NCBI RefSeq assembly: GCF_000149955.1
Contig: NC_030987.1
Coordinates: 4,335,190-4,399,189 of the forward strand
Source: Fusarium oxysporum f. sp. lycopersici 4287
Taxonomy: Eukaryota; Ascomycota; Sordariomycetes; Hypocreales; Nectriaceae
DNA: 64,000 nt
Reading direction: 5' to 3'
Shown: positions 8,773 to 18,585 of the stretch, piece after piece
Layout: every line of letters begins with the position of its first letter
How positions within the stretch are numbered: position 1 is the stretch's first letter
Notes under the pieces: generated by a model
Database searches by the model: none
Seen by the model: the letters and a program-made list of their open reading frames with translations, nothing else
Told to the model about the DNA's origin: nothing
Translations under genes and position numbers: made by a program

Positions 8773-11664
8773 ATGCCGCTGGAAATCGTAACATCCCCTC
8801 TGCGATCCTGGGAGAGCGGCATCGCCATACTTAGTGGCAGGTCGGCAACGAGGCCTCTCGCATGGCCTGAACCAGAGCTGTCTGTCGGCCGCTACATAGG
8901 CAGGGTCGGCAAGGAGCTATGCTGGGTGGCCAAAGGCCCGGCGAGAGACGCATTTGCGGCGCTGGCTCCAAAGATTAAAGCCTACCTCGAGAGGTCGGTC
9001 GAGCCAGTATCGAGCTGGGTTACATGGTCTATCTATATGTTCGGTAAGTCGGCAAACAGTGCCAGCCCAGCCATCCTGTTTTGCTGCGAAGTCGTTGCGC
9101 ATCGCAAACAGGTGAGAAATGCAATTAAAGACAGCGGCATTCTCGACGAGTTCCCCGGTGTGAAGACGGCCCACATGCCTCGACCGCCCGACTTCAATCA
9201 GCTCGTTCAATTGGCAGACGATGGCACGACGTTGTCATCTGATCATCGAGCTGTCCTTGCGTCCCTTGCGAGCAACCCATGCGGGATGCCGTTGTTTGTT
9301 GAACGAAGCATAGACGACGGAACTTGTTACAAACAAGCTACCGTCGGTGGCATCATCCAGCTGTCGGACAAATTCTACTACACCACAGCAGGTCATGTGC
9401 TCAGCACCGACACGGCCCCGAGCTACACGGAGGGCGAAGTCGGCGACGACGAATTTGAGATTGACGACGACGACGACGATGAGGAGGTGAACAAAGTGGA
9501 CGAAGTGGCATCGACGGCTTATGAGAAAATGTGGTTGGCACAAGCTAACGACGCCGCCATGAGCCCGCGGTACGCAAGTTCGACTGAGAGCAAGATGCTC
9601 CAGCCACCATTCTCGCCGAGCATACAAGATATGCAAGCAACACAGGAGGGGTCGAAATGCAAGAGCCGTCGGGTTCACGAGAAAGGACCTTTACTGAACA
9701 CTTTCCCGCCTCCACAGCGTCTAGGACACGTCTATCTGTCCTCTCTCGACGAGCCACAGTCTGGTCTCGACTACGCCCTGATCGAGGTGACCAGGCCCAT
9801 CCACTGCACAGCCAACAAAATCGCCCCTCCCTCCTTTTCTGCAAAGGGCGAGGCTAAGATCCAGCGCGTCGTCACAGACGGCCCCAAGGACGTTAAGATC
9901 CTGAGCTCCACCTCGAGAGGAACACTTACAGGAGTCATGTCAGGCACTCCCCTGTACGCCTGCCTCCCCAACAGCAGTCTGTACCAGGACGTCTACAACG
10001 TCCTCTTGGACTCGCGGCTAGAAGCCGGGGACTGTGGCTCCTGGATCATTGACGCCGAGTCTGGGAACTTGTATGGACATATTGTGGCCGGGTCCCCGGA
10101 TTCGGGTGCTGCAATTGTGATGCCATTTGCACGCGTATTCGAAGACATAGAAGCGCGAGTAAAGCATCACCCTCATCTGCCCCTCACCGGGGGCGCATCG
10201 CTATACAACTTTGATGAAAAACTAGACCTTGCTACGCATCTGCAACATACAAAGTCCGCCACGGCATCCTCTTCTAAACCACCATCGGAGTACAGCCAAG
10301 AGTGGATCCGCGATATGGGAAGCCGATTTGCGAGCCAGTGGCGGATCAAACTACTGGATGAACTGAAACTATCACGGACTGGCCGCCAAGCTACTATTGA
10401 ACAAGCAGTTTCGTCTACTGAGGATGAATCAACTCCGCCCTACAGTCCGCCTGGAGAGGAAGAGTCGGCTCCGCGGTACACTGCAACTGACACTGGAAAA
10501 GCATTGCTGCCGTCCCAAAATCGGAGACTAGTGCGAACGCCGCTGTTCCCCCAGCTTCCGAATGTAAACGACCGGAAGTCCCAGAAGTTCCGCAACCTTC
10601 TGATATCCCTCTCCTTGACGCCAACGAAGTACGAGAACCCAGGATTACTCGACGATGCTCTGACCAGCATCCCGTTAGAGAGACTCTACAGCGAAGCTGA
10701 AGAAGAGAGCATGATATTCCAGGCCCAAGCAGAATCATGTGGCGATGGACGGCGGCCTGAGTGGGGCTACAGTGACTGCATCATCCGGGCAATGATGCGG
10801 TGGTTCAATCGCTCGTTTTTCACTTTCGTGACCAATCCACCATGTTCGAAATGTTTGTCTCCAACCATTCATCTAGGGTTCACTGCGCCAAGCCCGGAAG
10901 AGTCAGCTTGCGAGGCTTTGCGTGTCGAGCTCTACAGATGCTCAAGGGAAGACTGCCTAGCATACGAGCGATTCCCCCGATATGGAGACGCTTGGAGACT
11001 ACTTCAGACCAGAAGAGGGCGATCTGGCGAGTGGGTGAACTGCTTTACGATGCTCTGCCGGGCCATGGGCGCCAGGGCACGGTGGGTATGGAACAGCGAG
11101 GACCACGTGTGGACCGAGGTGTACTCGGAACACAGGAAGAGATGGGTTCACATTGATCCATGCGAGGAAGTTTTTGATCACCCAACCCTATACAGCGAAG
11201 GTAAGTCATTGCACTCGAGATCCTCCCAAGCATTGCCTGCCCTCTCAAGACACAGCACTGACATTTCGTAATTAGGCTGGGGGAAGAAAATGGCATATGC
11301 TATAGCCTTCTCTATTGAAGGCGCTACGGATGTCACGCGACGATATGTTCGCAAGGCGGAGCATGCGGCGGAGCGAAACCGTTGTCCAGAAGCCGTCCTG
11401 CTGTACATCATGGATGAAATCAAAAGCCTCCGCCGCCAAAATATGAGTAAGGAGGGGAAAGTCCGACTGGAAGAGGAGGACAAATGCGAACAGCGGGAAC
11501 TCAACGCCTATGTTGTTTCAAGTGTCACCGCCGACTTCATGGCCACGGGATGGGCTCATGGTGAGGATTCGTCACAATTGCTCAAGTCGCTGGGAGAGAC
11601 GGCCAAGCACAGTCAGAAGCAGGGGAGCGGAGGAGTGGAAGAGGGACCTTTGGTTATCCCTTAG
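8773..11664 (+). CDS. Trypsin-like protease domain fused to a Png1-type transglutaminase core
   Basis: The model is join(8773..11200, 11276..11664), 938 residues. The intron (GTAAGT, CTGAC, ATTAG) joins YSEG to [11 protein letters not shown] in frame. Residues 1-165 form an unfamiliar N-terminal domain. Residues ~170-465 look like a chymotrypsin fold: H208 in TTAGHVL, D333 in LDYALIEV, and GDCGSW (419-424) where serine proteases have GDSG, so C421 sits at the nucleophile position. An acidic loop (225-238) interrupts the domain. Residues ~600-930 match fungal Png1: zinc-type cysteines C691, C694, C723 and C728, then [19 protein letters not shown] and WVHIDPCE. The expected C-H-D triad is S751-H778-D795, so peptide:N-glycanase activity is probably absent. 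The first exon is one uninterrupted frame, so the fusion is not an artefact of joining exons. It could act as a protease-regulated sensor or effector; this is inference. Confidence 0.8.
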
Positions 11665-11843
11665 GTCGACAAATGCTCAAGTACGCTGTATTGACATGGG
11701 ATACCACGTCTTTGTACGAGCTGAGGGGGGGGGGTTGCCATTCAGGAGCATATCGTGAGATATACTTATCTAAAAGATTATTCTGAAGACTTCGTAGAGC
11801 TCTTGCAAAACTCGGGCCCAGCTTGCTCCTCCTCAAGTATTTT

Positions 11844-12535
11844 TCAACCAGGCCTAAAGAGCACACGTGTTTCGAAACACGACATTCGAGGATTCTCTTC
11901 AGAACTGATCATCAAACCATGCGCTTGATCGCGGCATCTGAAACCCCTCTTATAACAATCACCGCAAAGGCAGCTAAGGCACTCTTGACAGGAGTAATAG
12001 ACAGAGCTGCCCGAGATGCTTAATGTACAAGCGTCACACCGGACGGATGTAGCATCGAAAACTGGGTATTTTGCTAGGTCATCGTCCTGAGGAGGGCCCT
12101 CACGCAATTTGGTATGCTGAGATACCAGCTTGAACATCTGAGGTTTACCAGTACGGAACACCCACCACAATAGACTGCGGCCTACATGGAATTGCTCTTG
12201 AGTTCTAGTACTGGCAGCAATGAGAGGTTCTCCAACTTTGCAGTGTCCATTAGCTATTGCAGCTGACAACGCCGTAGAGCCGTAATAGCTTCTGGCTTTT
12301 TAAGATCAAAACGTCTTAGGGAAAGCAGATACTGCACAGCAGGCAGCCGCCCACTACGAGAAGCCAAGAAAAGAGCTGTACGACCGAAATTGTCCGTTTC
12401 AGTCATATCAAGACGTGAAGACCTGAGGAGAAGTTTGACGATGTCGATGTGACCTTCAGCTGAGGCGCATATAAACGGAGTCCATCCGTCTTTGCTTTGA
12501 GTTAAGAAGGCCGTATATCCGTAAATCGAGATCAA
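11844..12535 (-). pseudogene. Ankyrin-repeat / ZZ zinc-finger gene remnant
   Basis: The minus frame 12535-12254 encodes about two ankyrin repeats (DGWTPFICASAEGHIDIV, FGRTALFLASRSGRLPAV) and then stops. The protein resumes in another frame at about 12290 (YYGSTALSAAIANGHC) and runs to 11844 through a ZZ-like zinc finger (CDAC...CQECLSCLCGDCYKRG...C). No initiator or N-terminal domain is found upstream, and a frame break separates the repeats from the finger. Such ankyrin-ZZ tails are common at the C terminus of large fungal NACHT or ankyrin proteins, so this is probably the 3' remnant of one. Confidence 0.5.
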
Positions 12536-12949
12536 ACCTAATTATTATGGCGTAACCGGCTTACCCATGACGACGAGATACCAAGACATCGGGACAAACG
12601 GCACAAAAGCATACGTGTTGGTAGCTACGGAGTACGATTTCCCCAATAAAAAACCATCGCAAACAGAACAAGCTGGATGGAACATAAAAATAGAAAAAGA
12701 AATGCAACTATTTCCTTGTTATTTCTCCGATTCAGTGGAGCTCACTCTCGTTCCTGGACCTGTCCCGTCGCCTCTGAAACCCCGGATTTTTACGTCACCT
12801 ACGTCATATGGTGTTACATGTTGGACAAGGGGTAGCTCTTAAGGCCCGGGAATAAACAAAAAGCAGCTCCCGTCTTTCGATCACCTTCTGTATCTGTATC
12901 TTCATATTATCTCTTCGTACCTTGGTTTGTTCAAGTGAAAGCTTCTGAA
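12536..12949. other. Intergenic, promoter of the CDF transporter gene
   Basis: About 400 bp without a convincing gene. A pyrimidine-rich stretch with TCTTTCGATCACC lies near 12870-12890, before the start codon at 12950. Confidence 0.4.
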
Positions 12950-14365
12950 ATGGTGGGGAAACGTCAGTGGAATAATGAAGGCGCTCGCCATCGCGGCCGT
13001 CACGTCGGCGACAAAGCACACCATGATGAACACCCTCGCGATCTCGAAACAGGTCGATACTCTTACTACGATCCCAACAAGAAATCACGTCCTAAACCGC
13101 GTATAATGCAATTCCAAGATGCAGCGCGCACAGCTCTCGAAGATGCACGCCGCGGGGAGATCAAACGTGCACTACTCCACGGCATCGATCGTCAAGGGCT
13201 CGAGAAATACAGAAAATCAGAAGAGGAGCTCAAAGCGATGAAGAATAAAAAACTCCGCGCCTTTTACGAGCAGCAGAACGAGCGGCTTAATGATTGGCTC
13301 GAGGTAGACGCTGTGGTGATGGCGATAGCGGATGATGTACTAGAGAGCATGAATCCTGATCCGGACCATGATGGCGATCAGGAGAGATGTGGAGGAATTC
13401 AGCGTGTGGAGGGCAGGATTGGAGAGTTATTGCCTGAGGAGGAGAAGGAGAAGAGGAGGAAAGCTGCAAGAAAGGCGAATTTGGCTATCAATATCAACGT
13501 GATAGCTAATATTCTTCTTTTGGCGGGGAAAGCTTTTGCTGTGTTCACGACGGGGTCACTATCGCTCGTTGCGTCGCTTGTGGATTCAGCGCTGGATTTA
13601 CTGTGTACGCTCATCGTGTGGTCGACGAGTAGACTTGTCTTGTGGCGGTTGCAGGCGATGCAGCGACGATTTCCCGTAGGACGAAGACGTTTGGAACCGC
13701 TGGGTATTCTGGTGTTTTCGATCATCATGGTCATTTCGTTTCTGCAGATTCTGCAGGAATCGTTCTCAAGATTGCTGAAGCACTCTGAGGCTGAGATTCT
13801 GAGCTGGGCTGCTATCGCGTCGTTGCTAGCGACGATTGTTCTCAAGGGAGCTATTGGGCTGGGATGTCGACCTATCAAGTCAAGTCAGGTACAAGCTCTT
13901 GTGCAGGATTGCAAAACGGATGTTATTTTCAACACGCTCTCGCTTCTCTTTCCACTGATCGGATACCGCGCCAACGTATGGTGGCTCGACCCCGTCGGCG
14001 CTGGGTTGCTCTCCCTCTTTATCATCTACGACTGGGGTCATACATGTTTCGAGAATGTTGTCCGGCTCTCAGGCGAAGCAGCAGACGACCACACGCTCAA
14101 GAAGCTAATCTACCTCGCCTATCGCTTCGCGCCGGTAGTAGCGGGTTTCAAGAACGTCACGGCGTATCACGCGGGAGATGGAGTTTGGGTTGAGTTTGAC
14201 GTGTTGCTGGATGAGAAGACGCCGCTGAATAGATCGCATGATATCGCGGAGACGCTGCAGTATTGTGCGGAGGGGTTGGGGGTTGTGGATAGGGCGTTTG
14301 TGACGACGGATTATGCGGCGAGTGGACCTTTGGGACATGCGCTCGATTCGGAGTGGAATCATTAG
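12950..14365 (+). CDS. Cation diffusion facilitator (CDF) metal transporter, Mn-type motifs
   Basis: A single exon gives 471 residues; the start is the ATG at 12950 because the in-frame codons before it begin with GTG. A long charged cytosolic N terminus (~1-165, rich in Lys/Glu) precedes six predicted membrane segments. The paired metal-site motifs are DSALD (D212, D216) in TM2 and DCKTD (D320, D324) in TM5. DxxxD in both positions is the pattern of the manganese branch of the CDF family, in contrast to HxxxD for zinc. A C-terminal cytoplasmic domain follows (residues ~380-460, VTAYHAGDGVWVEFDVLLD). The likely role is export or vacuolar/Golgi sequestration of Mn2+ or Fe2+ in exchange for protons. 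The metal specificity is inferred from the motifs. Confidence 0.88.
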   Translation: MVGKRQWNNEGARHRGRHVGDKAHHDEHPRDLETGRYSYYDPNKKSRPKPRIMQFQDAARTALEDARRGEIKRALLHGIDRQGLEKYRKSEEELKAMKNKKLRAFYEQQNERLNDWLEVDAVVMAIADDVLESMNPDPDHDGDQERCGGIQRVEGRIGELLPEEEKEKRRKAARKANLAININVIANILLLAGKAFAVFTTGSLSLVASLVDSALDLLCTLIVWSTSRLVLWRLQAMQRRFPVGRRRLEPLGILVFSIIMVISFLQILQESFSRLLKHSEAEILSWAAIASLLATIVLKGAIGLGCRPIKSSQVQALVQDCKTDVIFNTLSLLFPLIGYRANVWWLDPVGAGLLSLFIIYDWGHTCFENVVRLSGEAADDHTLKKLIYLAYRFAPVVAGFKNVTAYHAGDGVWVEFDVLLDEKTPLNRSHDIAETLQYCAEGLGVVDRAFVTTDYAASGPLGHALDSEWNH

Positions 14366-15067
14366 GTGGTGAAAGGAAGGGGAGGGGGGAGAAATGGTAT
14401 GAGGGAGGGGATTTGTATGATATAGGCGTGGAATATGGTGTTCGGGTGCTTGGCTTATGGCATAGATTGCGAATGGGCTTGGTTGTGGACTTGGCGGGGT
14501 GAGATAGGTCGAGATGCCTTCACATTTATGATGGGGTAGGATGAACATGAGCATAGGCATAGGCATAAGCGATTTGAAACGATAAATTGATGTGTACATA
14601 GAAGCAATAGACATACTAGTGATCAAACATTCCTAGACTCGATTATAAAATGGTGACAATATCCAGTTCCTTCACTGCCATTGCCAAGTCTCCATGGCGC
14701 CAAGTTGTCTGGGCATTCTTCTTCTTTAACTTTGTAAGCCCCTCCAACATCGCTTTGTTTTTGGCTTCCATATGAATCATCATGAGTATCTTATGAGGGT
14801 CTCTCTGGGGTTGTCATGATGAACTAGTGGACCCTGACTTACACCAGGGACCTTGATGTCCTCATGATGCAATGTCCATCAGGGTACGCCCTCAACACCA
14901 CGAGTCAATGAAACTATACACAATATGGCTTTCAGAATGACCACAAGGGTTCTCAATCCTCATGAGATGCTCCATGAGGGCTCGCGGTCGAGGGCTGAAC
15001 TCGTCACCATATAAACCAGCATCTTCCCCAGACCCCTGACTTGACTGACACTTCTATCACCATCACC
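14366..15067. other. Intergenic region with a 41-codon reading frame
   Basis: Upstream of the monooxygenase. An ATG at 14650 after TTATAAA opens a 41-codon frame with a Trp/Phe-rich segment (WRQVVWAFFFFNF), followed directly by a donor-like GTAAGC, but no downstream exon could be matched. Several CATGAG/CTCATG copies (14778-14983) are scattered through the region. No supported gene. Confidence 0.3.
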
Positions 15068-16720
15068 ATGTCTTCAATCCAAGTAGAAGAAGACGTATAC
15101 GACGTCCTCGTCATAGGCGCCGGCCCCTGCGGCCTCGCCATCTCAGCTCGTCTCCACGAACACACCCCCGCCGCGCTCTTCACCGACGAAGAACACCGTC
15201 GCTTCCACTGGATATCCAAGTACGGCAACAAAATGCCCCTGAAGCACGTTCGCAGCGGTAAAATCTCTCCTCCCAAGCACGCTGCAAAACCGCAGTATAA
15301 AATGTTGGTTCTTGATGCAGATAGCGATACCTGGATGGGCCGCTGGAACAGGTTGTTCAAGATGTACGATATCTCGCATCTGAGAAGTCCGATGCTCTGG
15401 CATGTTGATCCGCTCGATCGGGATGCGCTGCTCGCGCATGCGTATGCCAATGATAGAGCGGATGAACTTGTGGAGATTAGGAATTGTGTGGGCAAGGAGG
15501 TTAGTAAACATGGGAGGAAGAAGAGTGGACAGCGAGCTTGTGGGCGAAGGTAACCTCCACTACCCCTTTGCCAAAGGCTATTCAACTGACAAGGTGTAGA
15601 CAAGAAGCTCGTGTGGACATCAACGTCAGAGAGCGTAATGACTACTACAACCCCTCGACATCTCTCTTCTGCGACCACTGCGAAAAGGTCGCAGCGCGGT
15701 ATAATCTCAGCTCAAACATGATCCGGAAAGAAGCCCTCCAGCATCTAGAATACGATGAAGTAAAGGGTATATCCATCGACGGCGAGAAACTCTTCACAGT
15801 TACTTCCAACAAAGTCCGTCGATATGCTCGCACAGTAGTGTTGGCAGTCGGTCCAGCAAACGTTGCCAAAATCCCCCATATTCCTTCTATGCCCGGTGGA
15901 AAGCTCCCTCAGACATGTCACAGCATGCACATCACTGAGTTCCCAGACCCTATCGTCAAAGCTAGAATCGCTGCGAAGAGAACAACAAACATTCTTGTCG
16001 TTGGCGGTGGCCTTACGTCTGCGCAATTAACGGATCTTGCTATTCGAAAGGGCGTCACCAAGGTCTGGCATGTCATGCGTGGACCGCTACGCATCAAGCA
16101 TTTTGACGTTGGACTTGAGTGGATGGGAAAGTTTAAGAATGCGAAGCAAGCGCAGTTCTACTACGCTGATTCAGACGATGAGAGGATCGAGATGATCAAG
16201 GAGGCGAGAGGTGGAGGAAGCATCACGCCTGTTTTCCACAAACGACTCAAGAAGCATCTTCTCACGAAGAAACTCGAACTATTCACTGAGACCAGTCTCG
16301 TCGATGCGCAATTCGACGCTGAGAATGGTACATGGAGCGTTCAGACCAATCCACCCATCGACATGCCAGCCATGGACTACATGTACTTCGCAACTGGCAT
16401 CCAAACAGACTTCTCCTCACTTCCCTACCTACAAACAATTCTGGAGAAATACCCCATCGAAGGACGCGGTGGCTTTTCCCTGTATTAATAACGATTTAAT
16501 GTGGAACGATGATGTTCCGCTGTTCATGATGGGACGACTCGCTGCACTGCGTCTTGGCCCTGCGGCGCCGAATCTAGGAGGCGCGCAGGTCGGTGCGGAG
16601 AGGATCGCGTGGGCTATTGAAGATAGAGTTGCGAGGCCTGGGGATGATGAGGGGGAGGATTATAGGAAGGGGTATTTATCTGGACATGGGAATATGTATA
16701 GTTCTTTGGCTTGTGAGTAG
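15068..16720 (+). CDS. FAD-dependent N-monooxygenase-like oxidoreductase, frameshifted near the 3' end
   Basis: Exon 1 is 15068-15549. The intron 15550-15599 (50 nt: GTAACC, AACTGAC, GTGTAG) joins RR to QEARVDIN in frame. The FAD motif GAGPCG is at residues 17-22, the NADPH motif VVGGGLTSAQ at 294-303, and the late motif MYFATGI corresponds to the ATGY element of flavin N-hydroxylases (ornithine/lysine monooxygenase superfamily). The frame stops at 16486-16488 (456 residues). The conserved C-terminal part (LAALRLGPAAPNLGGAQVG) continues in the +1 frame to 16720. One extra T in the TTTT run at 16474-16477 explains the break; without it the protein would have 533 residues. No intron can bridge it. 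This is either a real inactivating mutation or a homopolymer error. It lies head to tail with the Zn2Cys6 gene. The substrate is unknown. Confidence 0.75.
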
Positions 16721-16918
16721 ATGAAATCATGGTAGGATTCAATTCTTGAAGTTGTTATTGGTTGAAGTGTGCTGAAAGGAGTACCCCTGCATTATCCCCG
16801 CACCGTTAGTTACCGTGATGAACTACGCCTCAATCCTTCAACACCAACGCTCAACTTGTCCTCTGCATATTTATCATCACATGCCCCTTCATCTCACGCT
16901 CCCTCCTCCAAAAAACAA

Positions 16919-18478
16919 ATGGCTCGCACAGGGATGCAAAAAGTCAGAACGGGCTGTAAAACATGCAAGTACGTAATACCTTGTCTCACCAAACATGTTC
17001 TATAAGTTAATTCTCATCTCAGGGCCCGCAAAGTGAAATGCGATGAGACGTGGCCACGCTGCAAACGATGCCTAACAACAGGTCGCACATGCGCAGGCTA
17101 TATCGCTCCGCCACCCGGCTCATTCTCGTGGACTTCTCTCCTACGCACCAAGCCTCAAACCCTACCTATAACCAACACAAAAGAAGTCCGCAGCTTATCA
17201 TTCTTCCATCACGTGGTCGCTCCCGTGCTCTCTGGTCCTTTTGACGGTTCCTTCTGGACTTATTTCGTCGTTCAGATGGCGCAGTCTGAACCAGCAGCGC
17301 GTCATGCTGTATTGGCGATAAGTTCGCTCTTTGAGAGCTTTGAACCCACGAAGGAGAGTGTAGCTGATGAGTTTTCGATTATGCATTATAACAAAGCTAT
17401 TAGTATTCTCACGCACGATACGAAACCGTGTATTGATACGGTTTTGTTGGTTTGTACGTTGTTTATATGCATTGAGTTTCTGCGAGGGAACCAAGAAGCG
17501 GCGATTACGCATGCGAGCCATGGTGTACAGCTTCTTAACTCTGCAGGTCATAAATCGCGCCTCTCGAATACTTTTGCCCAAATGAGTGTCTTTCCATTGT
17601 TCTTTATTGACGAAGGCGTAGAGTTTCCGCTTCTTCTAGGCGATGAGGGCGCAGATTTAAAGAATCCCGTGTTTTACACCATAAGCGAGGCACAGAACGC
17701 TCTGGAACATTTATGTATAAGAGTTATAAGGCTCGTTCGCGATGGAAATCCATATCGGTTGGAAGTGACCGACGAGCCCCTGCAGGAGTGGATGTTTGAT
17801 GAACAAGCAGAAGCGAAACAAGATCTCGAAGCGTGGGAGTTTGCGTTTGAGAGATTTCGCAGCAGACGAGGTTTTTCGGAGAGGGAGGATACACCGACTT
17901 TGGCCGTTATTACGAGACATAGACTTATGAAGATCTGGATTGTGAATTGTTTTAGAAGAGGAGAGATGGGGTATGATGCGATGAAGGAGGATTTTATCAC
18001 GATTGTGGATTGCGCGCGAAAGGCGGCGGAGAACCTTGAAGCGCAACATGCAACGCCTGGGAAGTTCATGTTCGACACTGGGTTTAATCCTATGCTTCAT
18101 TTCACGATCTTCAAATGTCGATATCTCGCTCTTAGGGTGGAAGCATTGTCCCTCATGCGGCGGTTGTCAAGTCAACAAGAAGCTTTATGGAACGCAACGC
18201 TACTGTACGACATGTCACGGCGTATCATAGAAGTTGAGCACGACATTGATCTCTCAGAGGATTATGATCTTTACGATGAGAGGTTACCGCCCGATGAGAA
18301 CAGAGTAAGGGGCTTCTATTTTAGAGAAGGGCCGGAGACAGAGTCGATTATATGGGATAAGAACGCGGAGACGGTGTATTTCCTCATGGGGCATCCGGAG
18401 GGGGGAGTGATGTTTAGGAAGGAGTACGTTAGGAACAAGGACTTGGTCTCGGATTGCGGGCAGACTTTTTGGATGTGA
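16919..18478 (+). CDS. Zn2Cys6 transcription factor
   Basis: The model is join(16919..16968, 17023..18478), 501 residues. The intron (GTACGT...CTCAG, 54 nt) interrupts the zinc cluster. After splicing, the N terminus reads C-x2-C-x6-C-x5-C-x2-C-x6-C (CKTCKARKVKCDETWPRC, then KRC and TGRTC). A fungal regulatory domain follows (SLSFFHHVVAPVLSGPFD, residues ~70 on), typical of activators of metabolic and secondary-metabolite genes. The gene starts about 200 bp after the monooxygenase stop on the same strand, so co-regulation is plausible but unproven. The next gene, adenylosuccinate synthetase, converges on it from the other strand, with 107 bp between the stops. Confidence 0.88.
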
Positions 18479-18585
18479 GCGAATCTGCGTTGGTAAGGCT
18501 ATTATTAGAGATCCCTGGTTTTAGATAGAATAGCACATTGCTACCAACAGTGGCCCCTGTTCATTTTAACATATCGCATAGATCT

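Noticed and set aside
14105..14626. 173-codon minus frame over the 3' end of the CDF gene
   Set aside because: It mostly overlaps the CDF coding sequence in antisense; Ile/Arg/His-rich, without domain features.
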